Source: Tenacibaculum sp. 190524A05c (GTDB taxonomy: Bacteria > Bacteroidota > Bacteroidia > Flavobacteriales > Flavobacteriaceae). From it: a DNA stretch of 64,000 nt. Under the pieces are notes generated by a model. It searched no databases. It was not told the DNA's origin and saw nothing but the letters and a program-made list of their open reading frames with translations. The number at the start of each line of letters is the position of its first letter. Position 1 is the stretch's first letter. The DNA lies in contig NZ_OZ038523.1 in assembly GCF_964036595.1 (NCBI RefSeq), forward strand, positions 2,424,501 to 2,488,500, in the 5' to 3' direction. Positions 55,951-64,000 of the stretch are shown piece by piece. A program made the translations under genes and the position numbers.

Positions 55951-56376
55951 ATGCGTTATCTAATTTTTCTTTTTGCAATTTCTATTTGTTTCTCTTGTAA
56001 AACTGAACCTAAAAATCCTAAGTTTTTAATTGGCAAATGGAAGAGAATCAATGAAGATTCCACAAAAACAACGTATGAAATTTGGAACCAAGATTTTTCT
56101 GGAATGGGGTACACTTTAAAAGATAATGATACGGTATTCAAAGAAATTCTTAATATCACTGATATAAAAGGTAATCAGTATTTTCAAGTTACAGGCGTCA
56201 ACCAACAACCTACTCTATTTGCAGTAACTGAACTTACGGACAAATCAATCATATGTAAAAATGATCAGAACGAATTCCCAAAAGAGATTTCGTATTGGAT
56301 GGAAGAAGGTAAATTGAAAGCAAAAGTTGCCAATGAGGACTTTGCAATAGATTTCGTTTTTGAAAAGATTGACTAA
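55951..56376 (+). CDS. DUF6265-like lipoprotein
   Basis: 141 aa, lipobox CFSC (C16). The mature core GKWKRINEDSTKTTYEIWN and GMGYTLKDNDTVF resembles DUF6265 proteins of Bacteroidota (about 130 aa, beta-rich). Function unknown. Convergent with the TauE/SafE gene 6 bp away. Confidence 0.78.
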   Translation: MRYLIFLFAISICFSCKTEPKNPKFLIGKWKRINEDSTKTTYEIWNQDFSGMGYTLKDNDTVFKEILNITDIKGNQYFQVTGVNQQPTLFAVTELTDKSIICKNDQNEFPKEISYWMEEGKLKAKVANEDFAIDFVFEKID

Positions 56377-56382
56377 CCCAGT

Positions 56383-57108
56383 CTAATTCTTAATAAGCAG
56401 CACCACACCTGATATAAAGAGCAAGCAAAGTACAATATTTTTTAATACATCTTCATTTAACTTGCTATACAAAGATTTTCCTAAAAATGTTGCCAATAGA
56501 AACGACGGTACTATAAACAATGAATTGTAAAAATGGTTATGAGTTAGAATATTTTGTGCATACAAAATTGGTACTCTAGTAATTGTTATCAAACCCAAAA
56601 CTCCAATCATTGTAGCTCTAAAAGTTCTCATATCAACAACCGTATTTTTTACCACCATCACATACAACGGTCCACCAGTTGAAAACAATCCTGAGAAGAA
56701 ACCTCCAGCTAAGCCAAATACGAAGCTAAATCGAGTTTTCCTTTCATTGGTAGCTTTAACAAAAAACATTGTATAAATAACGTATAGTAAAATAAATGCT
56801 CCTAACATTTTTTTCAGAACTAAAGGTTTTCCATACTGTAATATCCAAATTCCCAAAGTTACTCCAATAATAGTCGCTATAGTTAGTTTTAGCAATACTG
56901 GTTTATCGATATTCTTCCATTCCTTAACAACTAAAATTGCACTCGAATACAGATAGAATAATGCTAAATAAGCAATGGCATCTTGTAAATTCATGACTAT
57001 TAATAAAATAGGCAACGCAACTAATGCTCCGGCAAAACCAACAACAGTTTGAATAAAAAAGCCAAGAAATACGGCCAGTACTAACACTAAAAAAACACTT
57101 AGAGCCAT
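56383..57108 (-). CDS. sulfite exporter TauE/SafE-family permease
   Basis: 241-aa permease with about eight helices: FFIQTVVGFAGALVALPILL in the first two helices and GLAGGFFSGLFSTGGPLYVMVV at the repeat. The family exports organic anions such as sulfite, sulfonates or carboxylates. ATG 57108 chosen, since the TTG start at 57138 lies in the -7 element TAATTTTG. Divergent from an Lrp regulator, which probably controls it. Confidence 0.92.
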   Translation of the reverse strand: MALSVFLVLVLAVFLGFFIQTVVGFAGALVALPILLIVMNLQDAIAYLALFYLYSSAILVVKEWKNIDKPVLLKLTIATIIGVTLGIWILQYGKPLVLKKMLGAFILLYVIYTMFFVKATNERKTRFSFVFGLAGGFFSGLFSTGGPLYVMVVKNTVVDMRTFRATMIGVLGLITITRVPILYAQNILTHNHFYNSLFIVPSFLLATFLGKSLYSKLNEDVLKNIVLCLLFISGVVLLIKN

Positions 57109-57135
57109 TATATAAAGTTTAATAAATTCTTGACA

Positions 57136-57143
57136 CAAAATTA
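57136..57143 (-). promoter_or_regulatory. promoter -7 element of the TauE/SafE gene
   Basis: On the minus strand TAATTTTG, exact TAnnTTTG match, 27 bp before the ATG. Confidence 0.55.
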
Positions 57144-57237
57144 AAATCCTATTACTTTAGTAGGAAATTAATTCAACGGTGATGACTATCAATATGAGTT
57201 GAATTGAGTTTTGTAAAATCTAAAAACCAATGAATCG

Positions 57238-57657
57238 ATGGTAGACCAAATAGATCAATTAATTCTAAATGCTTTGAATTACAATTCTAGAATATCTTTT
57301 GCCGACATTGGCAGAAAAATTAACCTATCACCTTCTGCCGTAAGAGAGAGAATACAGAAACTTGAAGATCATGAAATCATAAAGAATTATACCGCAGAAA
57401 TAGATTATTCCAAAGTTGGTTACGGAATTGAGGCTTTTATAATACTGAAGTTGCATAGTGGAAAACTGAAACTCTTTTTAAACGAATCAAAAAAATATAA
57501 GGAAATAAAAAAAGCTTATCGCATCACAGGTTCTCAGAATATCCACATGAAAGTTGTACTTAAAAATCAATTACACTTACAAGAGTTTATAGATCAACTT
57601 ATTGATTATGGAGACACCACAACTCACTTAATTTTATCAGAGATAAAAAGCAACTAA
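57238..57657 (+). CDS. Lrp/AsnC-family transcriptional regulator
   Basis: 139 aa: N-terminal helix-turn-helix (about 1-55, ILNALNYNSRISFADIGRKI and SPSAVRERIQKLEDHEIIKNY) and a C-terminal RAM effector-binding domain (about 65-139, YRITGSQNIHMKVVLK). Typical local regulator of amino-acid or sulfur-related transport; divergent from the TauE/SafE permease, its likely target. Confidence 0.95.
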   Translation: MVDQIDQLILNALNYNSRISFADIGRKINLSPSAVRERIQKLEDHEIIKNYTAEIDYSKVGYGIEAFIILKLHSGKLKLFLNESKKYKEIKKAYRITGSQNIHMKVVLKNQLHLQEFIDQLIDYGDTTTHLILSEIKSN

Positions 57658-57747
57658 AAAAAGGATTTTCACACTTCTTTTACATTGATTTGACACTTTT
57701 GACGAAGTGCTAAAATAGTTTTACTCAGAATTTAAAAATTAAATCAG

Positions 57748-58311
57748 ATGAGGAAAATTATTATGCTATTCGTTTATTTCTTGAGTTTATCAACACTAAC
57801 TTTTGCACAAGAAAAACTAAATATCAATATCGAAAAGAGTACTATTAAATGGATAGGTGAATACACGTTTCATTTTGGTGGTCATGACGGTTTTATCAAC
57901 TTTAAAGATGGCTTTTTTATAAAAACAAAAGATGTTATTACTGGTGGTGAATTTATAATTGACATGAATTCCATAACCAATACAGACATTAAAAATGCCG
58001 AAGCAAATAAAGGATTGGTCAATCATTTAAAAGATCCGGATTTTTTTGACGTTCCTAAATATCCCATTGCAAAATTGGAAATTACCTCTGTTGAGTATTT
58101 CGAAAACAACAAAGGGAGGATTCACGCGAACATGACTATTAAAGGAATTACTAAACCTATTAAATTCAATACAGAATTCAATTACGAAAAGCAGGAAATG
58201 TTTGCTCGTTTTAAAATAGATCGTCGAGATTGGAATGTTAGCTATAAAAGTAAGTTCAAAGATGGTGCTATTTCAGACGCAATAGGTTTTGAAGTCACTT
58301 TAAAACTGTAA
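57748..58311 (+). CDS. YceI-family periplasmic protein
   Basis: 187 aa with a signal peptide (1-20). Canonical YceI: STIKWIGEYTFHFGGHDGFINFKDG, then DFFDVPKYPIAKLEI and the GITKPIKFNTEFNY strand, ending IGFEVTLKL. Lipid-binding lipocalin-like barrel of the periplasm. It is the first gene of a unit with the following internally repeated protein (5-bp gap). A second YceI exists at 19981. Confidence 0.95.
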   Translation: MRKIIMLFVYFLSLSTLTFAQEKLNINIEKSTIKWIGEYTFHFGGHDGFINFKDGFFIKTKDVITGGEFIIDMNSITNTDIKNAEANKGLVNHLKDPDFFDVPKYPIAKLEITSVEYFENNKGRIHANMTIKGITKPIKFNTEFNYEKQEMFARFKIDRRDWNVSYKSKFKDGAISDAIGFEVTLKL

Positions 58312-58316
58312 TTGTC

Positions 58317-59390
58317 ATGAAAAGATTAGTCTTAATTTTACCATTGCTCATTCAAACTTTAACTGTATACCCACAAAAGGAATCTTCTTTACAAATTTTT
58401 GAAAACACGAAAAAATGGAATAGAGAAGTGATTCAATTTCCTATAGAATGGGCTCCGAAATTTAAATTGACTGGATTTGAAGAACTACTCTTTACACCTA
58501 ACTGGAACAAACCTAAAAATCAAGACTATTGGTCTTTACTAATTGGATGGAAAATTAATACAGAACAATTAATTTCATTAGCTGAAATAGAATCAAATTT
58601 TCAAGGTTATTTTGATGGTTTAATGAAACCTAATCATTGGGCTAAAGAATTTCCAGATCCCAAAGTTAGTTTTCGTAAAGACAAAAATGACTTTTTAGGA
58701 ACAATGACTTTCTTCGACGGATTTCATACTGGAAAAGTGATCACAGTGAATATTCGAGGCAATCAAAAATTTGAAAAATCACTCAAAAAATCCATAATCA
58801 AATTTCAAATATCGCCTCAAGAGTTTGATCATCAAATATGGGATAAATTAAACGTAATTAAAGTAACAGAAACATCTACGTCCATTTTTAATCTTGATTC
58901 TTCATGGGGCAAAGAAAGGTTTCCTTTTCCTATAAATTTTGCTCCAGAAATTAATTTTAACGGAATTGCTGAAGTAAGATTTCCTCCAAAAGGATGGAGA
59001 GATCCTAATCACGAAAACTTTTGGTCTTACACCTATGCTTGGAAAATAAATCTAGACAAACCAATTACTGCCGCGGAGTTAGCTACTAATTTAGAACTGT
59101 ATTTTGATGGTTTAAATAATCTAAAACACAATAAGGATTTAAGCAAGTATAAAGCCATTGTGAATATCATTAAAATTAAATCTTTACATAACAACGACTT
59201 ATTTATTGGTAGAATCAAAACTTATGATCGTTTTGCAACTAACAATGAATTGGAATTAAACGTATTAATTGAAGCTTTCAATTATCCAACAGAAAAACAA
59301 AGTATACTTCACTTTAAATTTTCACCAAAACATTTTAGTCATAAAACGTGGGAAATGCTATCAAAAATTCAGCTTAACAAAAACAAATAA
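58317..59390 (+). CDS. secreted protein with a duplicated domain
   Basis: 357 aa with a signal peptide (1-20). Two homologous halves (about 34-182 and 197-355): FPIEWAPKFKLTGFEELLF / FPINFAPEINFNGIAEVRF, then YWSLLIGWKI / FWSYTYAWKI, YFDGLMK / YFDGLNN, and SPQEFDHQIWDKL / SPKHFSHKTWEML. An ancient tandem duplication. The function is not recognised; the neighbouring YceI suggests an envelope role. Confidence 0.85.
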   Translation: MKRLVLILPLLIQTLTVYPQKESSLQIFENTKKWNREVIQFPIEWAPKFKLTGFEELLFTPNWNKPKNQDYWSLLIGWKINTEQLISLAEIESNFQGYFDGLMKPNHWAKEFPDPKVSFRKDKNDFLGTMTFFDGFHTGKVITVNIRGNQKFEKSLKKSIIKFQISPQEFDHQIWDKLNVIKVTETSTSIFNLDSSWGKERFPFPINFAPEINFNGIAEVRFPPKGWRDPNHENFWSYTYAWKINLDKPITAAELATNLELYFDGLNNLKHNKDLSKYKAIVNIIKIKSLHNNDLFIGRIKTYDRFATNNELELNVLIEAFNYPTEKQSILHFKFSPKHFSHKTWEMLSKIQLNKNK

Positions 59391-59396
59391 CACAAA

Positions 59397-59424
59397 AAAG
59401 CCTCGGATTTACCGAGGCTTTCTT
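59397..59424. terminator. terminator between duplicated protein gene and purM
   Basis: 10-bp stem AAAGCCTCGG (59397-59406) with CCGAGGCTTT (59412-59421), 5-nt loop, A-run on the left and T-rich on the right. Confidence 0.9.
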
Positions 59425-59442
59425 ATTTATATTTTAAACTAT

Positions 59443-60621
59443 CTAGTATTCGAAAGTACCGTATTCACTCTTTATTGTAAGCTTTTTACTTTCTGAAGCC
59501 TCTACTCGACCAATAATCTTAGCATCAACATTGAATGACTTTGAAATTGTAATAATTTCTTCCGCAACTTCTGGAGAAACATATAATTCCATTCTATGCC
59601 CACAATTAAACACTTGATACATTTCTTTCCAATCTGTTTTAGATTGTTCTTGAATCAATTTAAATAATGGTGGAATTTCGAACATGTTATCTTTAACTAC
59701 ATGTACATTATCAACAAAGTGTAAAATCTTTGTTTGCGCACCTCCTGAACAGTGTACCATTCCGTGTACTTTATCTGCATTAAATTTCGATAAAATTGCC
59801 TTAATTATTGGTGCGTATGTTCTTGTTGGAGATAATACTAATTTACCAGCGTCTATTGGAGAGTTTTCAACCTCATCAGTTAACTTCACATTTCCAGAAT
59901 ATACCAATTCAGATGGCACAGCCGCATCAAAACTTTCAGGATATTTATCAGCTAAATATTTATTAAATACATCATGGCGAGCAGAAGTTAAACCATTACT
60001 TCCCATTCCTCCATTGTATTCTTTTTCGTACGTAGCTTGACCAAAAGATTCTAATCCTACGATTACATCTCCAGCTTTGATATTGGCATTGTCAATTACA
60101 TCTGATCTTTTCATTCTAGCCGTTACTGTCGAATCAACAATAATTGTTCTTACTAAATCTCCCACATCGGCAGTTTCACCTCCTGTAGAATGAATGGTAA
60201 CGCCAAAACCTTTTAGCTCTTCAATTAATTCTTCAGTACCGTTAATAATTGCAGAAATTACTTCACCAGGAATTAAGTTTTTATTTCTTCCTATAGTTGA
60301 AGAAAGCATAATATTGTCTGTCGCTCCTACACATAATAAATCATCTATATTCATTATCAGTGCATCTTGAGCTATTCCTTTCCACACAGAAACATCTCCA
60401 GTTTCTTTCCAATACATGTAGGCTAATGATGATTTTGTTCCCGCACCATCAGCATGCATAATTAAACAATGCTCGTCATCATTTGTTAAGTAATCTGGAA
60501 CAATTTTACAGAAGGCTTTTGGAAATAAACCTTTATCAATATTTTTAATTGCATTATGCACATCTTCTTTTGATGCTGAAACACCTCTTTGTGCATATCG
60601 TTTAGAAACTTCTTGACTCAT
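59443..60621 (-). CDS. purM: phosphoribosylformylglycinamidine cyclo-ligase (AIR synthase)
   Basis: 392-aa PurM-fold enzyme of purine synthesis. Landmarks: YAQRGVSASKEDVHNAI at the start, HADGAGTKSSLAY, IAQDALIMNIDDLLCVGA, HSTGGETADVGD and GLTSARHDVF. It belongs to the Bacteroidota long PurM branch (about 390 aa, against 345 in E. coli). ATG 60621. Monocistronic; own -7 element. Confidence 0.95.
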   Translation of the reverse strand: MSQEVSKRYAQRGVSASKEDVHNAIKNIDKGLFPKAFCKIVPDYLTNDDEHCLIMHADGAGTKSSLAYMYWKETGDVSVWKGIAQDALIMNIDDLLCVGATDNIMLSSTIGRNKNLIPGEVISAIINGTEELIEELKGFGVTIHSTGGETADVGDLVRTIIVDSTVTARMKRSDVIDNANIKAGDVIVGLESFGQATYEKEYNGGMGSNGLTSARHDVFNKYLADKYPESFDAAVPSELVYSGNVKLTDEVENSPIDAGKLVLSPTRTYAPIIKAILSKFNADKVHGMVHCSGGAQTKILHFVDNVHVVKDNMFEIPPLFKLIQEQSKTDWKEMYQVFNCGHRMELYVSPEVAEEIITISKSFNVDAKIIGRVEASESKKLTIKSEYGTFEY

Positions 60622-60643
60622 TTTGTTGTGTTGTTGTTGGCCA

Positions 60644-60651
60644 CAAAATTA
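60644..60651 (-). promoter_or_regulatory. purM promoter -7 element
   Basis: On the minus strand TAATTTTG, exact TAnnTTTG match, 22 bp before the ATG. Confidence 0.55.
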
Positions 60652-60685
60652 CTTTAAAAGGTAAGACTACCAAAGTAATTTACTG

Positions 60686-61162
60686 TTATTTACTTCTTCG
60701 TTCATATATTACTGTATCTCTCCAAACTCCATTGAGCTCAGCAATTCTTTCTCTAAAGCCCACTTTTCTAAATCCAAACTTCTCATGAAGTCGAACACTT
60801 CCAATATTTTCAGGAAACATACTAGAATATAATGTCCAAATTCCATTCTCTTCAGAAGATTCTATTAGCTTTTCCATGAGAGAAGCACCAATTCCTTTTC
60901 CTACAGCATTTAGCTTTATATAAACACTCACCTCTGCAACTCCTCGATATTCAAATCGTTTAGAAACTGGAGCCAATGTACACCACCCTAAAACTTCTTC
61001 TTCCTGAACCATTATAAATCTGCTGTGCTTATGACAATTAGAATCCCATGCTTTCCAGTCTGGAACTTGTGTTCTAAAGGTCGCATTACCAGTTAAAATT
61101 CCTTCTTTGTAAATCTCAGCAACTTGCGGCCAATGTTCCTTTTTAAGTGGTAGTATTGTCAA
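60686..61162 (-). CDS. GNAT-family N-acetyltransferase (phosphinothricin-acetyltransferase-like)
   Basis: 158-aa complete GNAT fold: ILPLKKEHWPQVAEIYKEGI, the KGIGASLMEKLIESS acetyl-CoA loop (V/KGIGASL, about 92-98) and a C-terminal RLHEKFGFRKVGFRERIAEL typical of PAT/Bar-like enzymes. Acceptor unknown (amino acid or xenobiotic amine). It starts 6 bp after the GSIII stop, so probably cotranscribed with glutamine synthetase III. Confidence 0.92.
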   Translation of the reverse strand: MTILPLKKEHWPQVAEIYKEGILTGNATFRTQVPDWKAWDSNCHKHSRFIMVQEEEVLGWCTLAPVSKRFEYRGVAEVSVYIKLNAVGKGIGASLMEKLIESSEENGIWTLYSSMFPENIGSVRLHEKFGFRKVGFRERIAELNGVWRDTVIYERRSK

Positions 61163-61168
61163 AACATC

Positions 61169-63352
61169 CTATTTTGTAAATAACAGCTCTCTGTATTTTG
61201 TTAATGGCCATAAATTATCATCCACTAACAATTCAAGTTTATCCACATGATATCGTATATCCTCTAAGTAAGGTTTTACTTTATTACAATACGCATCTGC
61301 GTTCTTTTGTCCACTGAATTTATTTGCTTTTTTTCGCTCATCGGTCATTTGCTCAATCTTTGAATTGATTTCTGCAATATGATTTGAAATACGCTTAATT
61401 AAATCGATTTGTTCTGATGCATATTGATTGAAATCTTTTCCAAAAATCTCCTTCAATCCTTTTACGTTTTCAATTAACGTATTTTGATATTGAATTACTG
61501 TTGGAATTACATGATTTCTAGAAATATCTCCTAAAACTCTACTTTCAATTTGAATTCTTTTTGCGTACTCTTCAAGTTCTATTTCGTGTCGAGCTTCAAC
61601 TTCAATCTTATTCATTACACCCATTTCCTCAAAAAGCTGAATATTCTTCTTTGATATCTTTGCTTTTAAAGCTTCAGGTGTAGCTTTATTATTACTTAAT
61701 CCACGTTTCTTTGCTTCTTTCTCCCAAGCTTCACCATAACCATCTCCCTCAAATCGGATTTTTTTAGAAGCTTTTATGTATTCTCTTAATACATTGAAAA
61801 CAGCTTCATCCTTTTTTAACTCTTTACTCTCAATTAAAGAATCAACTTCCTTTTTAAAATCTTTTAGCTGTTTGGCAATTATGGTATTTAAAACAGTCAT
61901 TGGTCCTGCACAATTAGACCATGAACCCACAGCTCTTAATTCAAATTTATTTCCTGTGAATGCAAAAGGAGAAGTTCTATTTCTATCTGTATTGTCTAAT
62001 AAGATTTCTGGAATTTTACCCACAATATTTAACTTTAAGTCTGTTTTTTCTTGTGGAGATAATTTTCCTTTCGTTACATTTTCTAACTCATCTAAAACCT
62101 CAGAAAGTTGTGAACCAATAAATACAGAAATAATTGCTGGTGGAGCTTCATTTGCTCCTAATCTATGATCATTACTTGCACTTGCAATAGAAGCTCTAAT
62201 TAATTCTTCATAATCATGAACAGCTTTAATTGTATTCACAAAAAATGTCAAGAATTGTAGATTTTTCATTGGAGTTTTCCCAGGACTTAATAAGTTAACT
62301 CCTGTATTTGTGCTTAGACTCCAGTTATTATGTTTTCCAGATCCGTTAATTCCTTTGAAAGGTTTCTCATGAAATAAAACTTTAAAATTATGTCGTTGCG
62401 AAACCTTCTCCATTAAATCCATTAATAAAGAATTATGATCAACGGCTAAATTAGCTTCTTCAAATATAGGTGCAACTTCGAATTGATTTGGAGCAACTTC
62501 GTTATGTCTAGTTTTAACAGGAATTCCTAACAGCATACACTCTTGTTCAAGATCTCTCATGAAGTTCATAATACGAGTTGGAATAGATCCAAAATAATGA
62601 TCTTCTAATTGCTGTCCCTTAGCTGATGAATGTCCTAAAAGCGTTCTTCCAGTCATCATGATGTCTGGCCTTGATGCTGCAAGCGCTTTATCAATTAAAA
62701 AATATTCTTGTTCCCATCCTAAGGTTGCATTTACCTTTGAAACATTCTTATCAAAATATTTACAAACTGCAGTTGCAGATTCATCAATTGCTTGTAAAGC
62801 TCTTAGTAAAGGCGCTTTATTATCTAAAGCTTCTCCTGTATATGCAACAAAAACAGTTGGTATACATAAGGTTGTTTCATATATAAATGCATTTGAAGTA
62901 GGATCCCAAGCTGTATAACCTCGAGCTTCAAAAGTATTTCGAATACCTCCATTAGGAAAAGACGAAGCATCTGGTTCTTGTTGAACCAATTTTCCACCAT
63001 CAAACAATTCCATCGCCTCGCCATCATTTATAGTTTCAAAAAAAGCATCGTGCTTCTCTGCAGTTGCTCCTGTTAAAGGTTGAAACCAGTGCGTATAATG
63101 AGTAGCGCCTTTTGATAGTGCCCAACTTTTCATACTCACAGCAATTTGATCTGCAATCTTTCTATCTATTTTATATCCAAATTCAATTGCATCTTTAACT
63201 CCTTTATATGCCTCTTTGGTCATATACTGGAGCATTGCTTTATCATTAAAAACGTGCTGAGCAAACAATTCAGATCGTTTCTTATTCTCCTCTATCTTAA
63301 TTACTTTTCTATTTAATGTTTCTTGAAGTGCATTAAATCTAATTGTAGCCAT
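61169..63352 (-). CDS. glnN: glutamine synthetase type III
   Basis: 727-aa GSIII (about 700 aa is normal; much longer than GSI/GSII). Visible: GWEQEYFLID (metal-binding Glu), KTRHNEVAPNQFEVAP, HEKPFKGINGSGKHNNWSL, and NRTSPFAFTGNKFELRA. It makes glutamine from ammonia and glutamate. Divergent from a GSII gene, with two palindromic operators in the shared 158-bp gap. The GNAT gene follows. Confidence 0.97.
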   Translation of the reverse strand: MATIRFNALQETLNRKVIKIEENKKRSELFAQHVFNDKAMLQYMTKEAYKGVKDAIEFGYKIDRKIADQIAVSMKSWALSKGATHYTHWFQPLTGATAEKHDAFFETINDGEAMELFDGGKLVQQEPDASSFPNGGIRNTFEARGYTAWDPTSNAFIYETTLCIPTVFVAYTGEALDNKAPLLRALQAIDESATAVCKYFDKNVSKVNATLGWEQEYFLIDKALAASRPDIMMTGRTLLGHSSAKGQQLEDHYFGSIPTRIMNFMRDLEQECMLLGIPVKTRHNEVAPNQFEVAPIFEEANLAVDHNSLLMDLMEKVSQRHNFKVLFHEKPFKGINGSGKHNNWSLSTNTGVNLLSPGKTPMKNLQFLTFFVNTIKAVHDYEELIRASIASASNDHRLGANEAPPAIISVFIGSQLSEVLDELENVTKGKLSPQEKTDLKLNIVGKIPEILLDNTDRNRTSPFAFTGNKFELRAVGSWSNCAGPMTVLNTIIAKQLKDFKKEVDSLIESKELKKDEAVFNVLREYIKASKKIRFEGDGYGEAWEKEAKKRGLSNNKATPEALKAKISKKNIQLFEEMGVMNKIEVEARHEIELEEYAKRIQIESRVLGDISRNHVIPTVIQYQNTLIENVKGLKEIFGKDFNQYASEQIDLIKRISNHIAEINSKIEQMTDERKKANKFSGQKNADAYCNKVKPYLEDIRYHVDKLELLVDDNLWPLTKYRELLFTK

Positions 63353-63368
63353 TTTCTGAAATTTGACA

Positions 63369-63376
63369 CAAAAATA
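63369..63376 (-). promoter_or_regulatory. GSIII promoter -7 element
   Basis: On the minus strand TATTTTTG, exact TAnnTTTG match, 16 bp before the ATG. Confidence 0.6.
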
Positions 63377-63384
63377 CTATTAAT

Positions 63385-63404
63385 ACCCTAAAATTTTAGG
63401 GGGT
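63385..63404. promoter_or_regulatory. palindromic operator, copy 1 (GSIII/GSII intergenic)
   Basis: ACCC-TAAAATTTTA-GGGGGT, 20 bp, with a perfect CCTAAAATTTTAGG core. It lies just upstream of the GSIII -7 element. A second copy at 63436 has the same ACCC(C)...GGGGGT ends. Confidence 0.65.
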
Positions 63405-63435
63405 AAATTATTTTTTTATCAAAATAAAGAGTTTT

Positions 63436-63455
63436 ACCCCTAAAAATTTGGGGGT
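63436..63455. promoter_or_regulatory. palindromic operator, copy 2 (GSIII/GSII intergenic)
   Basis: ACCCC-TAAAAATTTG-GGGGT, 20 bp, 51 bp centre to centre from copy 1 (about five helical turns). It contains a TTTG at 63447-63450 that would be the -33 box of the GSII promoter, so a protein bound here would block GSII transcription. Confidence 0.65.
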
Positions 63456-63470
63456 AATTAAAAAAATAAT

Positions 63471-63478
63471 CATTTTTG
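63471..63478 (+). promoter_or_regulatory. GSII promoter -7-like element
   Basis: CATTTTTG, one mismatch to TAnnTTTG, 20 bp after the TTTG at 63447-63450 and 32 bp before the ATG. Confidence 0.5.
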
Positions 63479-63510
63479 CAGTATAAACTAATTAACGATA
63501 GAAAAAAATC

Positions 63511-64000
63511 ATGGCTAAGTCAAAATTAGAGTACATTTGGTTAGATGGGTATTATCCAACTCAAAACATGCGTAGTAAAACTAAAGTTGTAGAAGATTTT
63601 AGTGGAAAATTAGAGGATTGTCCAATTTGGTCTTTTGATGGATCTTCAACAAAACAAGCTGAAGGTGGAGACTCAGATTGTTTATTAAAGCCAGTAGCTA
63701 TTTATCCAGATCCAGCACGTGATAATGGGTTTTTAGTAATGACTGAAGTTTTAAATGCTGATGGAACTGCTCACGAATCTAACGCAAGAGCTACTATTGA
63801 TGATGATGATAACGATTTCTGGTTCGGATTTGAGCAAGAGTACTTTATTATGGATACTCACACTCAATTACCTTTAGGTTTCCCTATTGGTGGTTACCCT
63901 GGACCTCAAGGAATGTACTACTGTTCTGTTGGTGGAAAAAACACTCACGGTCGTGATTTCGTTGAAGAGCATGCTGATTTATGTATCGCAGCTGGTTTAA
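63511..64000 (+). CDS. glutamine synthetase type II-like, cut by window edge
   Basis: Open from ATG 63511 to the right edge (163 codons shown). It begins MAKSKLEYIWLDGYYPTQNM and carries WSFDGSSTKQA, GFEQEYFIMD (first metal Glu) and GPQGMYYCSVGG: the beta-grasp and start of the catalytic domain of the eukaryote-type GSII, which is about 340 aa in Bacteroidota. Divergent partner of GSIII. The rest lies beyond the window. Confidence 0.96.
   Translation, partial: MAKSKLEYIWLDGYYPTQNMRSKTKVVEDFSGKLEDCPIWSFDGSSTKQAEGGDSDCLLKPVAIYPDPARDNGFLVMTEVLNADGTAHESNARATIDDDDNDFWFGFEQEYFIMDTHTQLPLGFPIGGYPGPQGMYYCSVGGKNTHGRDFVEEHADLCIAAGL

Noticed and set aside
59269..59496. Plus-strand frame overlapping the end of the duplicated protein and the purM end
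   Set aside because: It runs through a terminator hairpin and has no start signal.
62671..62886. Leu-rich plus-strand frame within GSIII
   Set aside because: Shadow of the highly conserved GSIII gene; composition simply reflects the opposite strand.
1..64000. tRNA genes, rRNA, CRISPR arrays or insertion sequences
   Set aside because: No cloverleaf-like or repeat-spacer pattern and no transposase reading frame was seen; the zinc-ribbon ORF at 6564 is too short to be a transposase.

Overview
The window comes from an AT-rich bacterial chromosome (by eye about one third G+C) that looks like a marine member of the Flavobacteriaceae (Bacteroidota), of the Tenacibaculum/Polaribacter kind. Evidence is the set of families characteristic of that phylum (DUF4270, DUF4271, DUF4296, DUF5777, DUF2911, DUF1800/DUF1501, a TonB-dependent receptor with a carboxypeptidase-like N-domain, GSIII next to a eukaryote-type GSII). 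Shine-Dalgarno sequences are largely absent and many Bacteroidota -7 promoter elements (TAnnTTTG) are present. I saw no rRNA, tRNA, IS element or CRISPR array. Genes are dense on both strands, and most transcription units end in clear hairpin terminators.

Layout. 1-6.5 kb: a ketosynthase, an NfeD/flotillin pair, a secreted alpha/beta hydrolase, bioB and a JmjC-like cupin protein. 6.5-14 kb: a 55-aa zinc-ribbon gene, a small membrane protein, the S2P protease rseP divergent from a Sco copper chaperone, then sdpI-like, tesB, a GNAT protein, PepSY and SemiSWEET membrane proteins. 14-22 kb: leuS, a double-glycine-leader Cys-rich peptide, a lipoprotein, a 33-aa micro-gene with its own terminator, a membrane-anchored LytTR regulator divergent from an OB-fold lipoprotein/YceI/DUF5777 operon, and DUF2911. 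22.3-25.1 kb: an accessory-looking cassette of two proteins sharing an N-terminal domain (one apparently frameshifted) plus a PI-PLC-like phosphodiesterase. 25.1-31.2 kb: a five-gene minus-strand metal-uptake-like operon (CNGKC protein, Met-rich outer-membrane protein, DJ-1/PfpI lipoprotein, TonB receptor, PepSY).

31-64 kb is mainly core: tyrS, dihydroorotase, polyprenol-phosphate glycosyltransferase, hemD, a TPR membrane protein with DUF1800/DUF1501, radA, a flippase-like LPG-synthase-TM protein, panD, panC, a one-domain glycogen-synthase relative, DUF4270, glmS, an EEP nuclease, prfA, TauE/SafE divergent from an Lrp regulator, a second YceI, an internally duplicated secreted protein, purM, a GNAT protein, GSIII, and the start of GSII at the right edge. 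The two glutamine synthetases are divergent, and their shared promoter region holds two copies of a 20-bp palindrome.

The best candidates for undescribed biology are the PI-PLC cassette (22.3-25.1 kb), the paired operators between the two glutamine synthetases, the Cys-rich GG-leader peptide, the 33-aa micro-gene, and the Met-rich metal cluster. Several genes have longer possible TTG/GTG starts that fall inside TAnnTTTG promoter elements; I moved those starts to the downstream ATG.
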